Source of the DNA: Thelonectria olida
Lineage: Eukaryota > Ascomycota > Sordariomycetes > Hypocreales > Nectriaceae
NCBI GenBank assembly: GCA_020736575.1
Contig: JAGPYM010000078.1
Location: 1-64,000 of the forward strand
DNA length: 64,000 nt
Reading direction: 5' to 3'
The notes under the pieces were generated by a model that was not told the DNA's origin, ran no database searches, and saw only the letters and a program-made list of their open reading frames with translations. A program made the position numbers and the translations under genes. Shown here piece after piece: positions 1 to 10,719 of the stretch (the first letter of the stretch is position 1; each line of letters begins with the position of its first letter).

Positions 1-485
1 GCACAACTAGTTTTATGCCTTGGTGCTTTGCCCTTGGCCGGGCACCTCTTACGGCGATCCCAAGTACCGGCTATTACGCAGGATGTATGGATCGCCCGCA
101 CTTGTTTGGTCGTCCTCGTGATTGCCTATTGTATGGCTGGCCTGGCCGACACCTTGCTGGTATTTGTCACTGCAGTCGTCTTGTCCGGGGTTAATTTCTG
201 CTTGAATCCAGCGCTACGCAGTCTCTTGCTTGCCATGGCGCACAGCGCTGGTGCCGGCGCTGTGCTTTCGGCCGTGGAGGTCCTGAACGCGCTGAGTGCG
301 GTTGTCTCCGGGCCAATCGTGGCCGCCGGCTTCCGGCTCGGTTTGCGCTGGGGGGCAAGTGGCTTGGACTGCATTGGTTTATAGCCATGCTCATTTTGCT
401 GCCCGGTGCCATTATCGTGGTTTGCATTCCGTTTGGCGTAGTCGACCGAAAGGGCGGTATCACTGACGACGAAGATGAGACCTGA
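1..485 (+). CDS. 3' part of an MFS transporter gene, frameshifted near its end
   Basis: Open from the first base, so the 5' part lies outside the window. The visible protein is a run of hydrophobic segments with basic loops, for example LVVLVIAYCMAGLADTLLVF and LSAVVSGPIVAAGF, which fits the last transmembrane helices of a major facilitator superfamily carrier. In the frame open at base 1 the protein stops at 384 soon after GLRWG. One frame over, the sequence continues with another hydrophobic segment (FIAMLILLPGAIIVVCIPFG) and an acidic tail ending DDEDET, with stop at 483-485. The switch falls at a run of six G (350-355); one extra G would rejoin the frames. This is either a real +/-1 mutation or a homopolymer base-calling error. 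Substrate unknown. Confidence 0.6.
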
Positions 486-734
486 GAAGGGTGACCAAAA
501 GTCGACCTTTACGCGCGAGGAAGTACAAAAGCTCGAATACTTGGGGTCCTGCTTTGCTGCCAAATCTTGAAAGAATCTGTCTCGGGCCATGTTCGCGTGT
601 CCGTATTTCCATCCTGCGCTATTGCTCCAACATCCGCGCTGTAAAGTCTACTCCCCCAACCCCTTTTTGTTTCTTTTGTGTTTCTCTGGCTCGCTGAAAA
701 TTTGAGAGCGCCAATCCCTTCGTCCATGGTGGCT

Positions 735-1168
735 ATTATCACCAGGTCTTCATTGGAAAGAGCTTGAGTATCTGCATCATCAGCTGAAGACCTTGTGAAG
801 GGAAGAAATGCGACACTCGCCGGCCACTTCCAGACTCTGGACTGGTTGCTGAATGAGGTTTAGGTCACCAAACGCAAACTTGGGGAGCTGCACGGACACT
901 TGCGGAGGAAGAAATACCGTGATGCCCAGGACTCTGAAGACTTGGCCTGGCTCGTCGCAGCAGCCGAGTTATCATGGCAAAAGCGTGAAGAGTATTTCAA
1001 CAAGGCAGACGACACCGCAGCCTACTCCACGGCAATATGGCTCAACCCGACGCTCAAGCACGAGCGGTGCACAAAGCTTGGTCAGATCATGACGATAAGC
1101 GGCCGTGGATTGTAACTGCCAGCACAGCCGTGAAGCAGCTCTGGCTTGACGAATACAAGGGGAAGTAC
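735..1168 (+). mobile_element. Degenerate hAT-type transposase fragment
   Basis: Two reading frames together spell a stretch resembling the region before the C-terminal dimerisation domain of fungal hAT transposases. The first frame (about 800-1070) gives TLDWLLNEV, a TAG stop at 860-862, then LAWLVAAAELSWQKREEYF and AAYSTAIWLNPTLKHE. The next frame (about 1075-1166) gives AWSDHDDKRPWIVTA and VKQLWLDEYKGKYP. The 'LNP..K' then 'W.....PWI......V..LW..EY' spacing is the family hallmark. Stop codons and a frame switch show that it is dead. The N-terminal part, the dimerisation domain and terminal repeats were not seen. The fragment ends within a few bases of the proline dehydrogenase stop codon. 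Confidence 0.6.
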
Positions 1169-1171
1169 CCA

Positions 1172-2641
1172 TTAAGCTGCAAGGCCAACAGCGATCTTGC
1201 ATCGTCGGACAAGCTCCGCCCACATGGCGTCGCGGCCGTTCAGTGTGCGCTGGACAGCGTCCTGGTTCTCGTGCGCGCGGCGCAGGAGATACTTCATGCA
1301 CTCGCCAGTGGTTCCCCAGACGAGGTACTTGTAAGTAGGCAAGTTGGCCATCTTGTTGGTATGGCCGGCCTGGACAAGCTCGCAGCTGACCTCATCGGCC
1401 ATGCCCTGGAGCTGAGCAAAGGTGATGCCAGACTTGGCACCGCCGGCGTCGCAGATGGCGCGAGCCCGGCGGACAGACTCAGCATTGTGTGTGGCAAGGA
1501 CCATGTGGGCATTGGGGAACTCCCCCTTGCCCTCAACAACAGGACCCCACTGGCGGGTGAGGACAGCAGCGGCAACAGCATTGTAGCAGGCATCGGTCTC
1601 CCCCTTGGTGTCGTGGAAGCATTGGCGGGGATCGGAGCCGAGGTAGGCGCCACGGACGAGCTTGACACCCAGGGTGAAGCCGCCCTCCTGGGCTTCGGCA
1701 AGGTGGCGAGAAATGACAGCAGGTGTAGCCTTCCTGTATGCCTGGTAGGTACCATAGACAGTGGCAGAGTCAGCAGAGGTGTTGTACTTGCGAGCAAACA
1801 TCTTGGTCCAGCTGTCGATTCCATCCTGGAGAGCATCCTGCTCGGCATCAAAGAGGAGTCGAACACAGCGCTGCTGGGCAAGGGTGCAGATGTTGTCGAT
1901 GGACTTGTAGAGGTGGGCAGAGGGCTCGTTGTTTCCGGACAACTGGTACAGAGCGAGGCGGCCGGCACCAGTGAACTTGAGAGCGACGTAGTCACCGGGC
2001 TCGGCCAGGCTGACGGTCTCGAGAGTGCCATTGGCCCAAGGCTCAATCTCGGCGGCGATGTCGTGAGCAGTCTCCTTGCCTTGGTCCTCGGCAGCAGCGG
2101 CCTTTGCCTCATTCTGGCTCAAGACAACCTCCTTGGCGTAACCGAGAATGACGCCTCTGAAACCAATGTCCTTGAGGCCGGCGATGGTGGAGCGAACCTC
2201 GGCAGGAGTCTCACCAGCGCAGAACTGAGCGTAAATGGTTTTCTTGAGGAAGAAGCGGAGAAGAGGGTTCTGGTCGGGGTTGAGGATGGGGTTTTCGGTG
2301 TGAGCCAGGATCGACATGATGCGGAGAGACGGGGCCAGGAGAATGGCAGAGGAAGAGACGAAGCTGGTGAAGAAAGAGCGGATGATCGTGCTCAAGGGCA
2401 GAATGGAGAGAGGGGCGTTCTTGGGCTCAGTGATGGGCGGTTGGGTCGTGGGATCAACCGTGGGCAGCTCGGTGACGGTGTTGGTGCGTCGATGCGAGGA
2501 GCGGATGTCGTTGCGCTCCAACGAGTGCATCGAGCGGCGCTGAAGACGGAGGCATGATGACGAGGAGGCTCCGAAGACGAGAGCAGGGAAGGCCCGAAAC
2601 ACGAGCAGGTGAGAGTGCCCATACGCAGGGGCGGGCTTCAT
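1172..2641 (-). CDS. PUT1: Mitochondrial proline dehydrogenase (proline oxidase)
   Basis: A single exon of 489 codons. The enzyme oxidises L-proline to delta-1-pyrroline-5-carboxylate with FAD in the mitochondrion, the first step of proline catabolism. The first 50 or so residues are rich in R and S and low in acids (LRLQRRSMHS, SSHRRTN), as expected of a mitochondrial presequence. The PRODH barrel follows. The diagnostic GVKLVRGAYL lies at residues 325-334, TFAQLQGMADEVS near 407-419 and the substrate-binding YLLRRAHEN near 451-459. The start is the first ATG in the frame that keeps the presequence; the open frame extends 68 codons further upstream without a credible start. Its divergent neighbour is an M20 hydrolase, and an ornithine aminotransferase, which yields the same product, lies 2.6 kb away. 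Length matches fungal PRODH. Confidence 0.93.
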   Translation of the reverse strand: MKPAPAYGHSHLLVFRAFPALVFGASSSSCLRLQRRSMHSLERNDIRSSHRRTNTVTELPTVDPTTQPPITEPKNAPLSILPLSTIIRSFFTSFVSSSAILLAPSLRIMSILAHTENPILNPDQNPLLRFFLKKTIYAQFCAGETPAEVRSTIAGLKDIGFRGVILGYAKEVVLSQNEAKAAAAEDQGKETAHDIAAEIEPWANGTLETVSLAEPGDYVALKFTGAGRLALYQLSGNNEPSAHLYKSIDNICTLAQQRCVRLLFDAEQDALQDGIDSWTKMFARKYNTSADSATVYGTYQAYRKATPAVISRHLAEAQEGGFTLGVKLVRGAYLGSDPRQCFHDTKGETDACYNAVAAAVLTRQWGPVVEGKGEFPNAHMVLATHNAESVRRARAICDAGGAKSGITFAQLQGMADEVSCELVQAGHTNKMANLPTYKYLVWGTTGECMKYLLRRAHENQDAVQRTLNGRDAMWAELVRRCKIAVGLAA

Positions 2642-3296
2642 TGCAGTTCTGGTTTGTCGAAGAGAGTAGTTGACAAGAAGGTGCAGGAAGGATGGCGGTG
2701 ATGGGATGTTAAGAGGCAGTGGCGTGCGTATGCGCATGCGTCTGTGTGTGAGGATCACGGCACCGAGATGCTGCTTGTTTGGCGGACGGGTTGGCCGAAG
2801 GCTGGAGCAAGCCTTGGTGGAAGATGGCAAGGCAAAGGCTATCAATCAGGTGGGTGTTGCGTGAATCGGGAACGGACTGGGCGAACTCTTGGTGTTGAGC
2901 CAAGACGCGTCACGATGAAGAGATGAATATAAGTTCGATGGAAAACGAAGGGAGGGAAGGACAAAGGGTTGGAGGCCAGAGGACCATTGGATTCGTATAC
3001 TATTTGCCGTGGTGTGCGACTCACGATGGGGGGGTGGGCTTGGCTTGGAGGGCGAGCCGGCCGGAGGAGACGGACATGGAGGTGGCCCATCGGGCCAGCG
3101 AAACCAGACACCGTGACCACGGCAGTGGAATACTATCGACATTCTAGCCAACTGGCGGACACGACTGTGCGAGTATTTAACTAGTCGCCATGACGGGCCC
3201 TTTCTTCGTGGCAACAGCTTCAGGCCTTATTAAACCGGACAACCCCCTTCAAGCAGCGCTTTGGGCATAAAACACTCTTCATCACTAGATGCCATA
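2642..3296. promoter_or_regulatory. Divergent intergenic region between proline dehydrogenase and the M20 hydrolase
   Basis: A 655 bp region that must hold the 5' ends of both genes. No long open frame here resembles a protein. A TATTTAA box-like string lies near 3174-3180, about 120 bp before the M20 start. No further operator could be assigned by eye. Confidence 0.5.
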
Positions 3297-4712
3297 ATGA
3301 GTGTACCAATGACGGATTCCGTTGACCTGGCCACGACCGCAGTCAACAGCCACCGAACGCTGCCATCAAACGCAGTCGTGCAAAACGCAATACACGACTA
3401 TATTCTCAACCTCGAAACCAAGCTCAGAGCCCTTAATAAGTATGTAAGTAGCTCACGACTGTGTCACAATGGCCACCGCACTCAGTGGCTAAGCTGTACC
3501 GTGAGCACAGATCCACGAGAACCCAGAGCTCGCGTACAAGGAGCACAACGCCCACGATGCCATCTGTGACTTCCTGGAAGGACTCGGCTACCAGGTGACG
3601 CGACATGCGTACGGATTGAAGACGGCGTTTGAAGCTATTAGCGGGAGTGGTGGCAGGACAGTCAATTTCAACGCAGAGTACGATGCACTCCCGGGAATGG
3701 GCCACGCCTGCGGCCACAACCTCATTGCCACGGCCAGTGTGACTGGGTTCATTGCTCTCTCCTATGCCCTGAAGCAGTTCGGCATCGATGGGCGGGTGCA
3801 GCTCCTTGGTACACCGGCTGAAGAAGATGGAGGTGGAAAAATTGATCTGCTCAATGCCGGAGCGTATGAGAAGGTCGATGTGTCGCTGATGATGTAGGAA
3901 CTCCTGCCCCCGGGCTCACTGTGCTGTTGCCGGAGAGCAGAAGGAGCTGACTGCGACACAGGCACCCAATGTCGGATGCCGAATATGCAGACAAGGGCGT
4001 CTTGGGCTCTGCAGGGTTCTCATCCGTCGCATCCTACAACCTCCAAGGCACCTACCACGGCGTCAGTGCCCATGCCGGAGCCACGCCATGGGAGGGCGTC
4101 AACGCGCTCGATGCCCTGGTCTCAGCCTACATCAACATCTCGATGCTGCGACAGCAGATTCGGCCCCCGGAGAGAATCCACGGTGCTATTGTTGAAGCCC
4201 CAAAGCCCACCTCCAATGCCATACCGGCGCTTACCAAAACTGAGTATACGGCCAGAAGCCCGACGATTAGGGGCGCGAGGAACCTTGGAGGCAGAATCCG
4301 TCGGTGCATGGAGGCTGGCGCGCTTGCCACCGGTTGCAAGTTGGATATTGAAGAAAAGGCTGGGTACGCCGAGTTGCGTGTCAACGAAGCCCTGTGCAGC
4401 TCGTTCCAGCAGCACATGGCCGCCAATGGCATCAAAGTCCTGAAATCCGAGGGGCCCGTTGCCGCGGCCACAGACCAGGGCAATGTTTCCTACGCGATAC
4501 CCGCCCTGCATGCAATTGTTGGCATTCCGGCGGATGATGGATCCAAGAACCACACGGTCGGATTTACCAAGGCAGCAGGGACCGCTGTCGCGCATGAGAG
4601 GACAGTCGTGTCCGGCAAGGCCATGGCCATGACGGGCTGGGACGTGCTCACCAATGACGCCTTGTATGAACAAGTCAAGCAGGACTTTGAGAGGGATAAG
4701 CAGTTCCGGTAG
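3297..4712 (+). CDS. M20-family amidohydrolase/dipeptidase (PM20D2/AmhX-like)
   Basis: Three exons: 3297-3443, 3511-3893 and 3962-4712, giving 426 aa. The second intron (GTAGGA...ACACAG) restores a frame that otherwise stops at 3895 and creates the family's SLMMHP motif across the junction. Metal-site motifs are visible: NFNAEYDALPGMGHACGHN (aspartate/glutamate and histidine ligands), PAEEDGGGK with the catalytic glutamates, and ATDQGNVSYAIPALHA with HTVGF near the C-terminus. The dimerisation lid follows the pattern GVSAHAGATPWEGVNALDA. Such enzymes cleave amide or peptide bonds of small N-acyl or dipeptide substrates; the actual substrate here is unknown. No signal peptide is evident, so it is probably cytosolic. 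It is divergent from proline dehydrogenase. Confidence 0.88.
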
Positions 4713-5212
4713 GAAGAGATTCGTGTATTTTGCTTCAAATTCCATGCCGCTCAATCTACATGCAGAAATGTGTAACCCTACTCTAGATTGTTGAGATGGT
4801 ACCGCAGCTGGGATGAGGACACGAGGACAACGCACCTGATAAGCCCTTGTCCGCAAAGAGGTGCTGGGGCTTGGTGTAGAGCATGTGTACAGTAGCCGTC
4901 GTGCCACTCCCTGTCGTTCTTCCAGGCCGTGAACGCATAGACACCAAGTCCTAGTTGATGCCGGCGTCCAAGATCTGGTGCCGCCAGCGGAGACAAGCCC
5001 AGTTGGCAAAGCACGAGGATGATTGCTGGTAATGCATGATACGATTGGCATACAGTAATATATTTCGCCCGACCCAGCCATAAAAACACAGAAGTAAGCT
5101 CATCAAAGAACTCTACTCCCGTTTTTCTTTGTCTGGACAAAAGAGTCTCATCTTCTTCTCACCCGAGTTGTCTCGTTTCGCCTCAACATCAACTTCACTG
5201 GAACCAACCATC
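4713..5212. promoter_or_regulatory. Upstream region of the ornithine aminotransferase gene
   Basis: 500 bp between the M20 stop and the aminotransferase ATG. The last 100 bp are pyrimidine-rich (TTTTTCTTTG, CATCTTCTTCTC), as is common just before fungal starts. No other gene is supported. Confidence 0.4.
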
Positions 5213-6666
5213 ATGTCCAAGAGAAGCGACAGCCACTGCGCCAATGGCGAGCTTCCAACCTCTTCCCGCACTGCCAGTACCAACGCTGCGCTCGCGGCTG
5301 AAGAGAACTTCTCCGCCAAGAATTACCAGTCGCTCCCCATCGTATTTTCCCGCGCACAGGGGGCCTCTGTCTGGGATCCTGAAGGTCGTCAATATCTTGA
5401 CTTCCACTCTGCCTCGACGGCTCTCAACCATGGCCACTGTCACCCAAAGCTCGTCGCTGCTCTCGTTGAGCAGGCTTCACGGCTGACGCTCACCTCCCGC
5501 GCGTTCCACAACGATGTATATCCTCAATTTGCTCAGATGGTGACCAAGCTTTTCGGCTACGATAGAGCTCTCCCATCGAGTACCGGTGCTGAGGCGTCTG
5601 AGACGGCAATCAAGATTGCTCGAAAATGGGCGTACAAGGTCAAGGGCGTCCCCGAGAACCAGGCCATTGTGTTCGGCGCGGCGGGCAATCACCATGGACG
5701 AACGGTACGTAATCCGACTTTATCAACCGCATGTAGGTCAGAATTATTGACACGGAAAACGTTTTGCAGTTGGCGACCATTGCTTTGGCCTCTGATGCCA
5801 TGTCTCGCGACAAGTATGGCCCGTTGGACCCAAACATCAGCTGCGTCATCCCGGGAACCGACCGGAACATCACGTACAATGACAAGGCTGCCCTTCAAGA
5901 AGCCTTTGAGGCAGCGGGGTTCAACCTCGCTGCCTTTATCATTGAGCCAATCCAAGGGGACGCGGGCGTTATCGTAGCCGATGACGGATATCTCCAACAT
6001 GCAAGAGCGCTTTGCGACAAGCATAATGTGCTGTTGATCTGCGACGAAATCCAGACGGGAATTGGGCGAACCGGAAAGTTCCTCGGCCACCACTGGAGCG
6101 GAATCAGGCCTGACATGGTTCTGCTGGGCAAGACCATGACCGGAGGCATGTATCCCGTCTCGTGCGTGCTGGGCGACAATGATGTAATGCTCACTGTTGA
6201 GCCCGGAACGCATGGGTCGACCTACGGCGGCAACCCGCTCGGGGCAGCCGTAGCGATGCGCGCTCTCCAAGTCGTTGAGGAGGAGAAGTTGGCCGAAAAT
6301 GCTGAGCGCCTCGGCCGCATCATGCGCGACGGCCTGAAGGATCTTCAGGCTCAGACTCCCATCATCGAAACGGTTCGCGGAAGGGGTCTGCTCAACGCTG
6401 TCGTAATCGACCAGTCCAAGACGAATGGGCATTCCGGTATACGCCTGTGCGAATTGATGAAAGAGAGAGGTCTTTTGGTAACTACCAACCCACCATTCCG
6501 TCATTGAATATAGCAGATTACTCACTGGTGGCAGCTCAAATCCAGCCGTACAGGCATAATCCGCATCTCTCCTCCCCTCGTGATTAAGGAAGAAGAAATT
6601 AGATGGGCACTCCAGATCATCAAAGAGTCTATCGATGAACTTATGCAGCTCCCCCATGCTTCATAG
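5213..6666 (+). CDS. Ornithine aminotransferase-like class III PLP enzyme
   Basis: Exons 5213-5704, 5770-6477 and 6535-6666 give 443 aa, the usual OAT length. OAT moves the delta-amino group of ornithine to 2-oxoglutarate, giving glutamate-5-semialdehyde and glutamate. Family motifs run in order: NYQSLPIVFSRAQG and WDPEGRQYLDF, LNHGHCHPKL, RAFHNDVYPQF, STGAEASETA, NHHGRT, FIIEPIQGDAG, CDEIQTGIGRTGK, and LLGKTMTGGMYPVS with the PLP lysine near residue 285. The C-terminal exon supplies IIRISPPLVI. The ATG is preceded by ACCATC, and an in-frame upstream ATG at 5129 would add a non-family extension. No mitochondrial presequence is evident. Because the product pool is shared with proline dehydrogenase, it may be a paralogue recruited to the neighbouring pathway rather than the housekeeping OAT. 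Confidence 0.88.
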
Positions 6667-6924
6667 GAGAGAATGTCGATCAAGCCTGAGGATAACGCGC
6701 AGACAGTGAAGAAATTGTCGTCCATGATTGAGAAGGTTCATGTCATATCAGCGTTGCAGGCAACAAATAAATAGTTGTATCCATTTCCTCAGTGGGCAAG
6801 AGACTCAGGAAGTGAGAAGGTATACATATAGCGTAAAATAATACCTTTATTAATCATGAACAAAAAAGGATATTGCATTCACTCCAACCCATCCAACCCA
6901 GCAACCGGTTCTATGGAGAGACTG

Positions 6925-8836
6925 CTACCGCATTCCCGACAAGTCCCACATCTTGGTGGTTTTCGTCCGCATGAATTTACTGACATCCATGACTTCCGTC
7001 GCATCCTCGTAAAGCCGATCCTCACTGTCTTGTGGGAAGAATTGCTGAACTGCCTTCCTCATTGCAACCTTGTCTGACCATGTTCGTGGAACTGATTCGT
7101 GTTTTCCCAATTGGCGAAGCACCGTCGGGAGTTGGTAAGCAGGGAGATCTCTCGAAAGGTCGCTTCTGATGGTATCCAAGTCGACTTTTTCAACGCCATC
7201 GTGCAGCCGCACAAGGGCAGCTACCCGGGTGTCGCAGTGCGGATCTGCCACTGGTACGATGTATCCCTCTACGATATAGGGGAGCGCAGTCAAGTTGGCT
7301 TCAACTTGAACTCGAGGGACTTTGTAGGTATAGAACTTGAATACTGCGCCAACGAAAAAAAAACGTCAGATTATGCTTCATCCGCAAAAATGGGTGTGAG
7401 AGGTGGCACTGACAATCCATATTTGCCCTTCCTTGAAAGACCAGTTTTCCATTGTGACGGGTGACTAGATCTCCAGTCTTAAAAAATCCTTCCGGGTCGA
7501 GACATTCAGCCGAAGCATCAGGGCAGTTCAGGTATCTGACCAAACGTGAGGATGTGTTGGCCAATATCGTTGGATCAAGTGTGAAGGAGGTACATACCCA
7601 AGAAATAAAGACGGGGTCTTCACAAGGAGCTCTCCTTCATCACCTTTTAACTTGACCGCAACATTTGGAAGAGGTGTTCCCAAGTCATTCTGCGCCGTGC
7701 CCGTGTCAGCAAAGGTGTAGCCCCAACTGCAGCCTGCCTCACCTCGGTAATTCCCAATTCTCCATCGCAGATTGATATCTCCTGCGTTTCTGTCGACCCA
7801 TACAACACCTTGAGTGGCCGTCCACCACGCAGGTTCTGCCAAAATTCCTTCAGCCTCTTGGAAGGCATGGCCCCAGTTGCACAAGCATCGCGAAGGTACT
7901 GGGCGCCTTGAATATACTCTTGAACGATGGGCTCAGGCAACTTCGAGATGTGGTCCTGGAAGTAATGCATCAAACCGTACCAGAAAGTAGGAGATAGGAC
8001 AATTTTGGTGGCGGTCTTCTCTCGCAGTTTCTCCCATATTAGGTTGTAATTGCGTCCGAAATTCTGAATCTCGATGCGAACCCCAGTGAGAAGCATTTGA
8101 AACACTTTTGTGAAGTAGACGGACCAGAACGCCCCGCTGGGTATGAGGCATATGTCGTCGTTTGGCCCTGCTTCTGCCATCCGAGCATACTTATTCATGG
8201 TTTTGCGTGCGTGCAAAACACCCTTTGGAGGCCCAGTTGTGCCTGAAGTAAAGAACAAGATGCTGGGGCAATTCTCAGCCACCACAAGCGATGCATCGAG
8301 GGTATACGCTGCAACTGGCAGCAGAGCGCTGACATCTTCAACTTGGCTCTCAATAGAAAAGGTAGGGATTTTGACTTCCTCTTGAATGTTCGCACCAAGG
8401 GCCACTTGCTCGGGGCCAACGAGAAGACAGCGTGCGTTGCATTGTTGAAGCATATATGCCGCCTCAGCGGGAAGCGCACATGTGGCTGTTGTTTTGACTG
8501 TTAATCGGTCCAAGTTTATTTCCTCTTATCACAAAACTCACGCATTGGAACAACTACTCCCCCTAGAGCCAGAACAGCGAGAACCGCAACGATGAACTCA
8601 TAGCCATTTGGCGCCAAAACAGCAATGTACAAATCTCCTTGCTTGTCCAAAACACATTCGTCGAGGCCTCGCAGCTTCTCGAAGAGTTTCACGGTGCCAT
8701 GGAGAATGTGACGATAGCCAAACTGTGTACCGTGGCTGCGGTCGTCGACAATGACTTCGTCCCGTTTTTGGGTGGCTAGTTTTAGGAGCCGGGAGAAGAG
8801 AACGTCATCGGGTAGGTTTTTGAGTTGAAGTTGCAT
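6925..8836 (-). CDS. AMP-forming acyl-CoA ligase
   Basis: Five exons (transcribed order 8836-8542, 8497-7743, 7689-7598, 7535-7414, 7343-6925) give 560 aa. The splices join family motifs cleanly. The enzyme activates a carboxylate as acyl-AMP and then thioesterifies it with CoA. Visible motifs: ILFFTSGTTGPPKGVLH (phosphate-binding loop, about residue 184-198), VLYGSTETQEIS, SLFLGYLNCPDASA, GFFKTGDLVTR, and GRANMDLFKFYTYKVPRVQVE before the C-terminal lid domain. The C-terminus reads LSGMR, so there is no clear PTS1. The first intron is very short (44 bp). The gene is convergent with the aminotransferase and lies in tandem with the aldolase gene. Its substrate cannot be read from the sequence. 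Confidence 0.87.
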
Positions 8837-9187
8837 GTTTTCAAGAGCTATGCGATTTCAAGCTGAACGCAGAGAATATTGGGAGAGCGATCGAGCTGGG
8901 GGGATTGCTTGATATTTGACTCTAGAGACGAGTCAACGAATCTGCAGACTTGCATACCGGCGCCTCGGCAGCTGGACATGCTCGACGACATTGGGCCGCC
9001 AAGTGGCTCCATTCGTAGCGCAGCAGCTCTTCGATAGCTACTGTTGGTGTGTCGCCAAACATGTCGGTGTAGTGGTTCTGGAATCGCATTCAGCCTACGG
9101 AAGTTGGCATCGACACAAACTGGTGAGCTATACTGAGTGCCCAGATTTCTAGAGAAAACTTGCGATCGGTAGTTTCTATTCTATTTT
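8837..9187. other. Intergenic region between CoA ligase and aldolase genes
   Basis: 351 bp holding the ligase promoter and the 3' end of the aldolase gene. I see no credible additional gene or named regulatory site. Confidence 0.4.
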
Positions 9188-10319
9188 TTATAAGACTCCT
9201 TTCCTACCGCCTGATTGGTGGCGACTGGCAACACCGCTGTACGAGTTCAGAGACTGAATGGCTGATTTGCATATGGCATCAATGTCCCCGTGGATAATGA
9301 AGGCATTCCATCCCATGTCAATTCTGCTCTCCACTGTAGAATGAGATATACCGAATCCCATCATGGGAAGGTTATTGGCCTTGGCTGCGTCCCGTATCCT
9401 TTCGAGGGCAGACACAAAAACAGGTTCATCCCCGTCGAGACTCCCTGTAGCCAATCCCATACACAACCGCAAATCACCGGTCCCGACAAAAAGGCCGTCA
9501 ACTTGACGCCAAAAATGTTAGCATACGTATGACTCAAAATTCGGTATACACGAATCAAAATCTTGTCTTGTTTTCCTGGACAATGGCCGAGGTCAGAATG
9601 GACGGCACGTACCTCCAGGAACTCTGCAGATCTCTTCAATGTTTTCCAATCCTTGCAGATCCTCAATCTGACAGATTGCAGCTGCGTGGTTGTTCCACAC
9701 ATCGTAGGTCGTCTGGCCTTCTGGCGTTCTATTTTGCTGCTCGTTGATTAAGGCAGCAGGAGGGAAGCTTCGGTCCCCCATGGGCGGAAATCTTGCCAGT
9801 CGAACCAGTTCCTCGGCCTGTCTGGCATTCTGGATGTGAGGCATAATCACTCCTCCTGCACCCGCATTCAGAGCATAAGGCACCAGCTCTGGTGAGCAGC
9901 CTGGGATCCGCACCAACGGCACCATTGCACCGTTTGAGTGATACTGAATCGTCCGAATAAGACTCACAAGTAGAGTTGCGTTAAGCGGCGTGTGCTCCTG
10001 TGTACAAATATCAATCAGATGGCCATTCCCATTATCAGCCTACGACAAGTTCTTTGTTGTCTTCGGGCAACAGGGAACCAACCGCATCTATAAAGCAAAA
10101 GTGATAGGGTGTCGAAGCGACGATTCGCGCCGCCTCTTCATGGGGGATTCGACAGCCGGTGCCCCAGAGTATCGCACCAGATTTGAGCATCGACTTGAAA
10201 TTAGTTGGCTGAGCCAAGCTCAAAGCATTATAGTCCTTTGTGTTGATTGTTCTCATCTTCTCGTGAGCAGTATCTTCCGGCGAGGACTGTGGCTGATGAT
10301 GGAAGTGCCCAGAAGGCAT
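9188..10319 (-). CDS. HpcH/HpaI-type aldolase
   Basis: Exons (10319-10083, 9997-9613, 9501-9188) give 311 aa. Class II metal-dependent aldolases of this family add or remove pyruvate or a related enolate on an aldehyde. Seen in the sequence: FIDA joined by splicing to EHTPLN, which recreates the conserved acid-histidine motif; VPLVRIPG; GAGGVIMPHIQNARQAEELV; the central AAAICQIEDLQGLENIEEI with the metal-binding glutamate; and GLFVGTGDLRLCMGL. The first intron could use a later donor (GTAGGC), but the chosen one restores the family motif. Start is the first ATG; a second in-frame ATG lies 21 codons later. It is divergent from the 2OG oxygenase across 400 bp, so the two may be co-regulated. 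Confidence 0.85.
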
Positions 10320-10719
10320 TGTTCAAATGATCGAATGATTAAACGAGCTAAAATTGCGAATATTCTCATATATATGTATGTAGTTGATCTTCCAATGCAC
10401 TAGCAAATTGCCAAGTGAACCAGCCGAACGAGCTCGGCGGGTAGCTGACCCCATAACCGACTCTTTTGTAGAATATGAAGAAAAAGATAACTGCGGCGCT
10501 AGACCTTGCCAGGCCCTACTAGGGTAGTTTTAGGCGAAAAGATAGGCTATGCACGCAATAAGCGATAGTAGAATGATGCCACTTGGGTGAGGATGAGGTA
10601 CGTGATGCAGCGACAAAGGCGGCAGAGCACACGGAACATTCTGGGGTGCGGATGATGGGGCGACACTTTCACAGATAAGGGCGAGAGAACATTGAATGGT
10701 CAAAAGTATTTAAAGCAAA
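10320..10719. promoter_or_regulatory. Divergent promoter of aldolase and 2OG oxygenase genes
   Basis: 400 bp shared by two outward-facing genes. A TATTTAAA string sits at about 10707-10714, immediately before the oxygenase ATG. No coding sequence was seen. Confidence 0.45.

Noticed and set aside
1037..2557. 506-codon open frame on the plus strand
   Set aside because: It is antisense to proline dehydrogenase; the minus strand encodes an unmistakable PRODH. Only its first 40 or so codons belong to the hAT relic.
3894..3968. Frameshifted M20 pseudogene
   Set aside because: The stop at 3895 is removed by a good GT-AG intron that also restores the SLMMHP motif.
4122..5081. 319-codon minus-strand frame over the M20 gene
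   Set aside because: Antisense shadow of the M20 third exon; no family likeness.
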